DNA from: Thermoplasmata archaeon
GTDB lineage: Archaea > Thermoplasmatota > Thermoplasmata > Sysuiplasmatales > Sysuiplasmataceae
Length of the DNA stretch: 8,084 nucleotides
Direction of reading: 5' to 3'
Assembly: GCA_021811925.1 (NCBI GenBank)
Contig: JAKAPY010000074.1
Span: 1 to 8,084, forward strand
In this document: positions 1-5,363 of the stretch, piece after piece
Layout of the letters: each line of letters begins with the position of its first letter
How positions within the stretch are numbered: the first letter of the stretch is position 1
Notes under the pieces: model-generated
Database searches by the model: none
The model's input: the letters and a program-made list of their open reading frames with translations, nothing else
Told to the model about the DNA's origin: nothing
Translations under genes and position numbers: made by a program

Positions 1-2
1 AC

Positions 3-524
3 AACCTTACCGTGGAAGCGCTCATGATAAACAGGGTCTACGCCCACGACTCAAAGAATGCAGATCCGAAGAAACTCAGGGAGCAGGAAGCATACATGGG
101 CATGATACACGAGATATTCGAGCCCCTCAAGATATTCAAGGCCCACCAGTTCACCCTTGAGGTCGTCGGGCAAGAGGCAGTCAAGCGTCTGGCAGACGAG
201 CTTTTCGGCGACACTGACCCCTCGGTCATCTACACCCGTGAAAACCCTTTGAGGATTACGTCGCGGGGCGGCACGACCACTATCAGGCTCAAGGTGCCCT
301 TTGCCACCACGGACCAGCTAGAATTATATACAAAAAGGGACGCTATTATTGTCAACATAGGCCAGTACAGGAGGACGATCGCGCTGCCACTGGGGCTTTA
401 TGGCAGGGAGGTTTCCTCAGCTGAGATATCGGATGGTATGCTGGCCATCAAATTCAGGGAGGAGCTGAATGCCACAAAGAAAAGAAAGCGCGGAGAACGA
501 GCTGAGGACAAAGGAAGTAGTTGA
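3..524 (+). CDS. ArsA/Get3-family ATPase, C-terminal part with HSP20-like domain (5' end outside window)
   Basis: The reading frame is open to the left edge (first complete codon at 3), so this is the 3' end of a larger gene. The first ~75 residues resemble the end of an ArsA/Get3 (TRC40) ATPase domain: a strand with VEALMINRVY, a region containing REQEAYMGMIHEIF, then a strand and helix with LEVVGQEAVKRLADELFG. The next ~80 residues, from about GTTTIRLKVPF to GMLAIKF, read as a beta-sandwich like the HSP20-like domain attached to many archaeal and bacterial ArsA homologues. The tail is short and Lys/Arg/Glu-rich. The P-loop that would prove ATPase activity lies outside the window. Family members couple ATP hydrolysis to anion (arsenite) export or to delivery of tail-anchored membrane proteins; with no arsenic genes visible, the substrate is unknown. 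The last 56 bp overlap the next gene, which points to translational coupling. Confidence 0.75.
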   Translation, partial: NLTVEALMINRVYAHDSKNADPKKLREQEAYMGMIHEIFEPLKIFKAHQFTLEVVGQEAVKRLADELFGDTDPSVIYTRENPLRITSRGGTTTIRLKVPFATTDQLELYTKRDAIIVNIGQYRRTIALPLGLYGREVSSAEISDGMLAIKFREELNATKKRKRGERAEDKGSS

Positions 525-762
525 ACACGCCTACAATGCAGGCGTCAGCGCCCTGATGGCAATGCGATCAATGCTGCCCAAGCTGGCCACGAATTCCAGG
601 GCAATGAATGAACTCAGGAACGCTCAGAAGGAATTCCTGCTGACGGCTAGGGCGATTATAGAAAGCCAGCTCGGTTTTCTGGAGCATGTCGAGAAGGTGT
701 CCACGGCTGGCGAAAAGAAGGAAGAGCCTAGAAAGGTCCAGGTAAGGCAGAAGAAGGAATGA
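469..762 (+). CDS. Small helical protein of unknown function, overlapping the ArsA-like gene
   Basis: This 97-residue protein belongs to no family I recognise. The ATG at 469 has a strong Shine-Dalgarno (GGAGG at 458-462, six bases before the start) lying inside the ArsA-like gene, so the 56-bp overlap appears real. Residues ~14-78 look continuously helical and amphipathic (for example AYNAGVSALMAMRSML and ARAIIESQLGFLEHVEKV) with no Cys, no transmembrane segment and no signal peptide. The last ~20 residues are charged and rich in Lys, Glu and Arg. The protein is therefore probably cytosolic, forming a helical hairpin or bundle with a basic tail. Co-translation with the ATPase suggests a partner or adaptor, which is inference only. 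The TGA stop directly abuts the stop codon of the convergent roadblock gene. Confidence 0.7.
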   Translation: MPQRKESAENELRTKEVVEHAYNAGVSALMAMRSMLPKLATNSRAMNELRNAQKEFLLTARAIIESQLGFLEHVEKVSTAGEKKEEPRKVQVRQKKE

Positions 763-1113
763 TCAGCCCTGCCTCACGGCCGAGGCGATGCTCTCCATCT
801 TCCTTGTCACGAGCTCCTCGTCCACTCCCTTCTCAATAACGGATACAACAACAGCCTTCCTTCCGGCGCTCAGTATGAGCATTTTGCTGTCGCTGCTTTC
901 CACAGTCACCCTCTCGGGCGGTCCGCGCTTCAGTTCCATGTTGGCTGTCACGGCAGCTCCCATGAGAGTTGCGCACATTATTGCAAACGTCTCTACGAAC
1001 GTTCCAGAATCAAGGTCGGAGGCTATTACAAGGCCGTCCCTGCTTATGATAGCGGACGACTTTACTCCGTCTGTTCGCAGTTCCTTCAGCATGCCCTTTA
1101 GATCTTCAGTCAT
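763..1113 (-). CDS. Roadblock/LC7 domain protein
   Basis: This 116-residue protein spans one roadblock/LC7 domain. The typical features are the strand with GVKSSAIISRDGLVIAS near residues 16-32, the helix FVETFAIMCATLMGAAVTANMEL, and the paired strands VTVESSDSKMLILSAG and AVVVSVI. Family members are small dimeric scaffolds, in prokaryotes often partners or regulators of Ras-like (MglA-type) GTPases or of sensory proteins. The ATG at 1113 is preferred because GGAGGAGG on the minus strand ends six bases upstream; the adjacent GTG at 1116 would sit too close to it. The start overlaps the end of the V4R gene by 8 bp, so the two are translationally coupled in one operon. No GTPase gene is visible nearby. 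The family call is firm; the partner is unknown. Confidence 0.88.
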   Translation of the reverse strand: MTEDLKGMLKELRTDGVKSSAIISRDGLVIASDLDSGTFVETFAIMCATLMGAAVTANMELKRGPPERVTVESSDSKMLILSAGRKAVVVSVIEKGVDEELVTRKMESIASAVRQG

Positions 1114-1525
1114 CACTTTCCTCCTCCAGGTTGGTTATCTTGAACACACAGCCGTTGGAACCGAGGCTTTCGCACTCTTCCTCCTCGCACAGTACCTTCT
1201 TGTGTTCTGCAGCTTCGTACAGCCTCTTGAATACTCCCCTCAGCCTGTGGCAGGTGGGTGCGCTTGCACTTCCTGCTTCTATCGAACCGTGAACTATTAC
1301 ACCGTGGCCATTGAACTCGACCTCTTCGGCCCAGCCCCTTGCCACCAGCAGCCTCGTCGCAGTCTCAAGCAAGTCCCCTTCCTCGTCCATTGCAATTCGG
1401 ACGATCTCGCTTCCGGTGAGTATTCCCTCCCTGTAGAACAGACCATGGGACGCGCTGGCCATCACTCCTTCGTAGAGTGTCCGTATGTTTCCCATTTCCG
1501 TCTGGGAGATCTTGACGAATTTCAT
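1106..1525 (-). CDS. V4R (4-vinyl reductase-like) domain protein
   Basis: This 139-residue protein has the C-terminal signature of V4R domains: a Cys followed by LRGVFKRLYEA (Cys92), then strands and acidic residues around VLCEEEECESLG (Cys113, Cys118) and NGCVFKI (Cys126). V4R is a small-molecule or metal-binding domain related to bacteriochlorophyll enzyme BchJ and found in archaeal sensors; several conserved Cys suggest metal binding, but the ligand is not established here. Longer starts are possible (ATG at 1540, or a start at 1627). The ATG at 1525 is chosen because a TTTATAAA box at 1551-1558 is centred 29.5 bp upstream, placing transcription start almost at the start codon; the longer forms would begin at or before the promoter. 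It is the first gene of an operon with the roadblock gene. A sensory role with the roadblock protein as output is inference. Confidence 0.82.
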   Translation of the reverse strand: MKFVKISQTEMGNIRTLYEGVMASASHGLFYREGILTGSEIVRIAMDEEGDLLETATRLLVARGWAEEVEFNGHGVIVHGSIEAGSASAPTCHRLRGVFKRLYEAAEHKKVLCEEEECESLGSNGCVFKITNLEEESDD

Positions 1526-1550
1526 GCTGTGCCAATTCATTTTGAGAGAG

Positions 1551-1558
1551 TTTATAAA
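1551..1558 (-). promoter_or_regulatory. TATA box of the V4R-roadblock operon
   Basis: TTTATAAA, a palindromic perfect archaeal-type box, is centred 29.5 bp from the ATG at 1525. It predicts a leaderless or nearly leaderless transcript on the minus strand. Because the box is palindromic it could in principle fire rightwards, but no gene starts at the right distance on the plus strand. Confidence 0.65.
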
Positions 1559-1639
1559 TCTTTTCCGCAAAAGTGCGATATTACATAGGAACGCCAGCCG
1601 GCGCCAGATGCGCTTTCCCGGCATCACGCCGCAGGCAAG

Positions 1640-1647
1640 ATTTTAAT
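1640..1647 (+). promoter_or_regulatory. TATA-like box upstream of the AMMECR1 gene
   Basis: ATTTTAAT stands out in a GC-rich stretch. It predicts a transcript start near 1670 and a leader of about 15 nt before the ATG at 1686. It shares the 160-bp divergent intergenic region with the V4R promoter. Confidence 0.45.
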
Positions 1648-1685
1648 CGCCGGCATGCGTAACACAGTGACGGTGCAAGAGTGAG

Positions 1686-2300
1686 ATGCTGACAGACAGT
1701 GAAGGGGAAATCGCGGTCAGGTTCGCACGCGGGATAAGCGAAAGCGCTGTTCTCACGGGCAGCTACAAGGTACCGGACGTTAAGCTGCCCCCCGTCTTCG
1801 AGAAGAAGGCGGGTGCGTTTGTGACGGTACAGACTTTTCCCGCAAGGGAATTGAGGGGATGCATTGGCATTCCCGAGCCTATATACACCCTGCGCCAGGC
1901 AATACTGAACTCCGCGGTGGACGCCGTGCTCTCCGATCCGAGGTTCGAACCAGTGCGCGAAAGCGAGCTTCCCTCCCTCATATTTGAATTGAGCGTGCTC
2001 TCCCCTCCTGAACAGATTGTATCCAAGACCAGGTGGGAGCTGCCTTCGAGCGTCGAAGTCGGAAAGCACGGCCTGATAATTGAAAGGGGCAGGTTCAGGG
2101 GGCTGCTTCTCCCCCAGGTCGCAGTGGAGGAGAAATGGAGCAGCGAAGAGTTCCTGTGCATGACATGCTGGAAGGCAGGTCTGCCGGAGGATGCATGGCA
2201 CGATACCCGTGTCAGTGTATACAGGTTCGAGGGGGAGGTATTCAGCGAGGATGCGCCGAAGGGAAGGGTGGCGAGGAGAGAGCTCAATAAGCACGCCTGA
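1686..2300 (+). CDS. AMMECR1 domain protein
   Basis: This 204-residue protein matches the AMMECR1 family over its full length. Diagnostic segments are LRGCIG (residues 56-61), DPRF (84-87), the ELSVLSPP strand (101-108), GKHGLII (126-132), LLPQV (141-145) and KAGLP near 163-167. Family members are conserved in archaea, bacteria and eukaryotes. In many prokaryotes they co-occur with Memo-like and radical SAM proteins, suggesting a nucleotide- or RNA-modifying role that is not firmly known; neither partner is in this window. The exposed Cys in LRGCIG is the family's most conserved residue and a likely functional site. No strong Shine-Dalgarno precedes the ATG; the nearest TATA-like box gives a short leader. 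The protein has no signal peptide or membrane segment. The gene is monocistronic as far as can be seen, with 120 bp and a new promoter before pyrC. Confidence 0.92.
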   Translation: MLTDSEGEIAVRFARGISESAVLTGSYKVPDVKLPPVFEKKAGAFVTVQTFPARELRGCIGIPEPIYTLRQAILNSAVDAVLSDPRFEPVRESELPSLIFELSVLSPPEQIVSKTRWELPSSVEVGKHGLIIERGRFRGLLLPQVAVEEKWSSEEFLCMTCWKAGLPEDAWHDTRVSVYRFEGEVFSEDAPKGRVARRELNKHA

Positions 2301-2363
2301 CCGAAAAGCTGGCGCCGGCCGATGATTTCAATCGTAGGAGCAGGTCAGTGGGAGCGTCAGGTA

Positions 2364-2371
2364 TTATATAA
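2364..2371 (+). promoter_or_regulatory. TATA box of the pyrC gene
   Basis: TTATATAA lies in a short AT-rich stretch. It predicts initiation near 2394 and a ~27-nt leader containing the Shine-Dalgarno (GAGGT, 2410-2414) ahead of the TTG start at 2421. A GCTTT/AAAGC inverted repeat (2384-2388 and 2397-2401) straddles the predicted start and could be an operator, but it is short. Confidence 0.6.
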
Positions 2372-2420
2372 AAAGTCAGATATGCTTTTTCTTAATAAAG
2401 CGAGGGAGTGAGGTTCATTC

Positions 2421-3704
2421 TTGGCCCGTGCTGACTTTGCGATAGACGGCACCTTCTACATCGACCGAATGCTTGTCAGGACATCCATCGGGATAAAGGG
2501 CGGCCGCATAACGGCTATAAAGAAGAACGTGGAGGCATACGAGCGTGAATCCTTCGACAACAGCATCATCATACCGGGTGCCATAGATCTTCATGTCCAT
2601 TTCAGGGAACCGGGACTCATGCACAAGGAGGATATAACGTCCGGGACCACAAGCGCCCTTTTCGGAGGGGTGACAACTGTTGTCGACATGCCAAACACCG
2701 TCCCGCCTACGACGACACCCGAGAGGCTTTCAAAGAAGCTTGAGCTTTACTCAAGCAAGTCGTTCGTCGACTACGGTGTGTTTGCATCCCTAATGCCGGG
2801 CGGCCGTGTGGCTAAGCTTGCAGAACAGGCATCGGGTTTCAAGCTTTTCATGGGCAGCAGCACAGGTGAACTCATGTGCAGCGACCCCGTCCAGCAGTCA
2901 AAGCTGGTCGAAGCCGCAGCAAAAACGTCCAGGCCGGTTGTAGTGCACGCAGAGGACGAGGCACTTCGCAACAGGATTTCGGAATACAATCTGCGCGACC
3001 ACTACAGGTCAAGACCGCCCGAATGCGAGATAGAAGCCGTCAGAAGGCTGGTCCGCTTTGCAGAATCTCCCTCAAGGCCCAGGATACATGTGGCACATGT
3101 ATCAACGAGGGAGGCGGCTGAAATGAAGCACGGAGAGAATCTCACCCTCGAGGTGACGCCTCACCACCTTCTTCTCGACTCTGAAATGCCCCTCAAGGCT
3201 TACGGCAAGGTCAACCCTCCCCTGAGGCGGAGGGATGACAGGATTGCCCTAATGAAACTTGTCACCGCCGACAAAATGGACACATTCGGCTCGGACCACG
3301 CCCCGCACACGAGGGAGGAGAAGGAGGACGAATTCGACTATGCCCCCGCGGGCCTTCCGGGTGTCGAGACAATGCTGCCTCTTCTGCTGCAGCTAGTCGG
3401 GACAAGTGAATTGAAGCTCAGCACGCTCGTCAGGATGATCAGCGAAAAACCTGCCGGGATACTCGGCGCAAGAAAGGGAAGGATAGCAGTCGGATACGAT
3501 GCAGATATTGTTGTGGTCAACATGAGGAAGATAAGGGCTGTCGACGCGTCCGTACTCCACTCAAGATGCGGATGGTCACCCTTCGAAGGTCACCTTGCCG
3601 TTTTCCCGGAAAAGGTTTATCTCCGGGGAAGAAAAGTGGTCGACGGCCAGGCCCTTATCGGAAAGCCGCAGGGCATGGCAGTGCATGGTGTGCATGATGG
3701 TTGA
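2421..3704 (+). CDS. pyrC: Dihydroorotase
   Basis: Dihydroorotase catalyses the reversible cyclisation of N-carbamoyl-aspartate to dihydroorotate, the third step of de novo pyrimidine synthesis, in the cytosol. The 427 residues fit a class I enzyme of the amidohydrolase superfamily. The metal and substrate residues are all visible: HVH at 58-60 followed by FREPG (Arg62), Asn92 in DMPNT, Lys141 in FKLFMGSS (candidate carboxylated lysine), His176 in HAED, His226 in HVAHVST, and Asp292 in GSDHAPHT. GLPGVE at 311-316 is also typical. Small beta domains flank the barrel (residues ~1-50 and ~350-405). The start is TTG: an in-frame stop at 2409 excludes anything longer, GAGGT lies six bases upstream, and the next Met would remove the first beta strands. 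Allantoinase or hydantoinase is the main alternative, but the motifs favour dihydroorotase. The 3' end overlaps the next gene by 8 bp. Confidence 0.93.
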   Translation: MARADFAIDGTFYIDRMLVRTSIGIKGGRITAIKKNVEAYERESFDNSIIIPGAIDLHVHFREPGLMHKEDITSGTTSALFGGVTTVVDMPNTVPPTTTPERLSKKLELYSSKSFVDYGVFASLMPGGRVAKLAEQASGFKLFMGSSTGELMCSDPVQQSKLVEAAAKTSRPVVVHAEDEALRNRISEYNLRDHYRSRPPECEIEAVRRLVRFAESPSRPRIHVAHVSTREAAEMKHGENLTLEVTPHHLLLDSEMPLKAYGKVNPPLRRRDDRIALMKLVTADKMDTFGSDHAPHTREEKEDEFDYAPAGLPGVETMLPLLLQLVGTSELKLSTLVRMISEKPAGILGARKGRIAVGYDADIVVVNMRKIRAVDASVLHSRCGWSPFEGHLAVFPEKVYLRGRKVVDGQALIGKPQGMAVHGVHDG

Positions 3705-4851
3705 AATAGACACTTCCGAGCTCAGGGGCAAGTGGTTCAAGTGCATCGACGGCTGTGGCCTCTGCTGCCTGTGCCAGCCTGAGCTGCTCCCCTTGGAGCT
3801 CAAGGACTTCAGGGGCAATCCGGGACTCGCCGGGGTGGTTGTCAGGAGCGACGGCGATCCCGCAAGAAAGTCGATCGCAATGCTGAAAAACGGCGGTCCA
3901 TGCGTCATGCTGAAGGAGCGGAAGTGCACCATCTACCGTGAAAGGCCGCACTTCTGCAGGCAGTTTCCCGTCCACACGCATCTGATGTGGCGAATTCAGC
4001 TGACACCCGACTATTCATGCAGGGGCATATGGAGGGAGGACTGGGGGGATGGGAAAGACGGTTTCGTGGATTTGGAGAAGTACGGTCTCGACGAACTTCA
4101 CCGCTACTCAGGCGAAAAGCTTGAGGTCGAGCTGAAGGATGCAAACGAGGTTTTCGAGGAATTCAGGCGGAATTCAATTGACAACGGGGTGTGGAGGGAA
4201 GCTGGTGAGCTTCGATCTAAAACGGCATCGCTGATTGGCGACGGTTTCTTTTCGGACCTGGACGGGCTTGGCTCAATACTGCTTGCTGTGCAGCACGCCA
4301 GGGAGGATGAGCTGGATGTCTTCGACATACTCCGTGCCACCGGGAAGGGACAGAACAGGAGGGAATCGCTGAATGCGATGCGGGAGCTTTCGGAGGAGCT
4401 TCTGACGGTTTCCAGGATCGAGGAGAATCCGATATACGTGGACGGTTCACTGAACTGGAACGTATACAATCTGGTCAACGGGAAGATATGGAAAAGAAGA
4501 CTTCTGGACAGGGGCGGCCTGAGCAACATTTCCCAGGTGGAACTTGATATCTCAGACATCTCTGTATCAGCAGAAGGTGAAAGGGCTCTCACCGCATACT
4601 CGATCAAGTCTAATTCAAGAGATGCCTTCATGGGCTTTGTCTGCTACCTTGTCGATGACGCAGACTACGACATCGACCTGCTCTCAACCTACCTTGAAAA
4701 CATGGCAATGACGCAACTGGACCTGGTGATGAGATCAGCCATAGTACAGCCTGAGCGGCGCAGGAGTATTGGCCGGGAGCAGGTGGCGGAAGGTGTGGTG
4801 TACATCGACATGGACATGCACGATGCGCCTACCATCGGTTCTGTGATCTAG
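3697..4851 (+). CDS. YkgJ-type cysteine-cluster protein with long uncharacterised C-terminal region
   Basis: This 384-residue protein opens with a YkgJ/CxxCxxCC-type cluster (putative Zn- or Fe-chelating domain): Cys16, Cys20, Cys23, Cys24 and Cys26, then Cys69, Cys77 in KCTIYRERP, Cys87 in FCRQFP, and Cys108 in YSCRG. The KC-IY-RP-CR-FP pattern is the family hallmark. Residues ~115-384 contain no further Cys except one (FVCYLV), and appear mixed: acidic helices to ~260, then beta-rich segments. I do not recognise this part. Typical YkgJ proteins are much shorter; flagellin lysine methylase FliB has comparable length and a related cluster, but nothing here shows methyltransferase function. 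Upstream in-frame ATGs exist (3595, 3685, 3694); 3697 is chosen because GGTG at 3687-3690 is suitably spaced and the overlap with pyrC is only 8 bp, suggesting coupling. Metal binding is likely, function unknown. Confidence 0.82.
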   Translation: MVEIDTSELRGKWFKCIDGCGLCCLCQPELLPLELKDFRGNPGLAGVVVRSDGDPARKSIAMLKNGGPCVMLKERKCTIYRERPHFCRQFPVHTHLMWRIQLTPDYSCRGIWREDWGDGKDGFVDLEKYGLDELHRYSGEKLEVELKDANEVFEEFRRNSIDNGVWREAGELRSKTASLIGDGFFSDLDGLGSILLAVQHAREDELDVFDILRATGKGQNRRESLNAMRELSEELLTVSRIEENPIYVDGSLNWNVYNLVNGKIWKRRLLDRGGLSNISQVELDISDISVSAEGERALTAYSIKSNSRDAFMGFVCYLVDDADYDIDLLSTYLENMAMTQLDLVMRSAIVQPERRRSIGREQVAEGVVYIDMDMHDAPTIGSVI

Positions 4852-4858
4852 CTGCGAT

Positions 4859-4881
4859 GGCAAAGGCTGCCTGTCCTTGCC
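4859..4881 (+). terminator. Possible hairpin after the cysteine-cluster gene
   Basis: An imperfect stem pairs GGCAAAGG (4859-4866) with CCTTGCC (4875-4881) with one bulged A and an 8-base loop, 7 bp after the stop codon. No T-run follows immediately, so it may instead be an RNA-stability or processing structure. Support is weak. Confidence 0.25.
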
Positions 4882-4915
4882 CGGAGCCAGCACACCACTG
4901 ATTTTCCTACAAAAG

Positions 4916-4923
4916 TTTAATAT
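4916..4923 (+). promoter_or_regulatory. TATA box of the lsm gene
   Basis: TTTAATAT, preceded by an A-rich BRE-like stretch (4911-4914), is centred 27.5 bp before the ATG at 4947. This predicts a leaderless lsm transcript and is the main argument for using that ATG rather than the one at 4935. Confidence 0.6.
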
Positions 4924-4946
4924 CTGCTTGCAAAATGACTTCTTTC

Positions 4947-5171
4947 ATGTCCAGTGCTGTCAAACCTCTCGCCTTTCTTGGGCAGGCGATAGAATCGCAG
5001 GTAATGGTAGAGCTCAAGGGAAACAGGGGCTACAGAGGCACGCTTGACGGCTACGACCCTCACATGAACCTTGTCCTCCGCAACGCCGAGGAGCTCATAA
5101 ACAACCAAGTTGTCAGAAAACTGGAGATAACGATCGTCCGCGGCGACAATGTTATATATATCTCTCCTTAA
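4947..5171 (+). CDS. Archaeal Sm-like RNA-binding protein (LSm)
   Basis: Sm-like archaeal proteins form heptameric (sometimes hexameric) rings that bind U-rich RNA and act in RNA metabolism. This 74-residue protein is a complete Sm fold: an N-terminal helix (KPLAFLGQAI), Sm1 with VELKGNRGYRGTLDGYDPHMNLVL (Asp37 and Asn41 at the RNA pocket positions), and Sm2 with IVRGDNVIYIS (Arg65, Gly66, Asp67). The ATG at 4935 would add four residues; 4947 is preferred because the TATA box puts the transcription start right there and no Shine-Dalgarno precedes 4935. eL37 follows 14 bp after the stop and then purF, an order in which lsm and the eL37 gene are neighbours in many archaea (reported as cotranscribed in Haloferax). 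The 3' end of the coding region also carries a TATA-like box for eL37. Confidence 0.93.
   Translation: MSSAVKPLAFLGQAIESQVMVELKGNRGYRGTLDGYDPHMNLVLRNAEELINNQVVRKLEITIVRGDNVIYISP
5152..5160 (+). promoter_or_regulatory. Internal TATA-like box inside lsm, upstream of eL37
   Basis: TTATATATA is built from the codons for Val69-Ile72 of the Sm2 motif. Its centre is 30 bp before the eL37 ATG at 5186, the same geometry as the other leaderless-type promoters in this window. It could give eL37 and purF their own transcript independent of lsm. Confidence 0.45.
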
Positions 5172-5185
5172 GATTGGTGAACATC

Positions 5186-5350
5186 ATGAGCAAGGGAACT
5201 CCGTCTCAGGGAAAACACAATTCAAACAAGACGCATATAATCTGCAGGAGATGCGGAAGGCACGCATACAACGTAAAGGGCTACTGTGCCTCATGCGGCT
5301 ATGGGAAACAGGCGACCGTCCGGTCCTACGGCTGGGCCAAGGCCCATTAG
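5186..5350 (+). CDS. rpl37e: Large-subunit ribosomal protein eL37 (L37e)
   Basis: This 54-residue protein of the large ribosomal subunit contacts 23S rRNA. It is basic, begins MSKGTPSQGKHNSNKTHI, and has one zinc finger made of Cys20-x2-Cys23 (ICRRCGR) and Cys34-x2-Cys37 (YCASCGYG), with the family's C-terminal VRSYGWAKA segment. Length and motifs match archaeal eL37. The ATG at 5186 has GGTGA at 5176-5180, five bases upstream, 14 bp after the lsm stop. The stop at 5348-5350 is 13 bp before purF, whose Shine-Dalgarno lies in that gap, so the three genes can be read as one operon. The internal TATA box in lsm may add a second, nearly leaderless transcript. A longer open frame on the plus strand through this gene in another phase is only a shadow. 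Confidence 0.95.
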   Translation: MSKGTPSQGKHNSNKTHIICRRCGRHAYNVKGYCASCGYGKQATVRSYGWAKAH

Positions 5351-5363
5351 GCAGGTGAACGAA

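Noticed and set aside
324..331. TATA-like TTATATAC inside the ArsA-like gene as promoter for the 97-residue protein
   Set aside because: The predicted leader would be over 100 nt and the gene already has a strong coupled Shine-Dalgarno, so the support is too weak to list.
788..1588. 266-codon plus-strand open frame
   Set aside because: It is antisense to the roadblock and V4R genes, which have clear domain matches, coupled overlap and a promoter; its translation shows no recognisable domain.
1581..2294. 237-codon minus-strand open frame
   Set aside because: It is antisense to the AMMECR1 gene, whose protein matches its family end to end; the antisense product has no recognisable pattern.
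3595..3696. Longer N-terminus for the cysteine-cluster protein
   Set aside because: It would overlap pyrC by over 100 bp, lacks a ribosome binding site, and adds residues with no family resemblance ahead of the cysteine cluster.
4104..4631. 175-codon minus-strand, serine-rich open frame
   Set aside because: The Ser-rich composition is what a GC-rich coding strand produces on its complement; the plus-strand cysteine-cluster gene explains the region.
5286..5363. Longer N-terminus for PurF
   Set aside because: The extension runs through the eL37 gene in another frame, whereas ATG 5364 has a good Shine-Dalgarno and leaves a normal short propeptide before the catalytic Cys.
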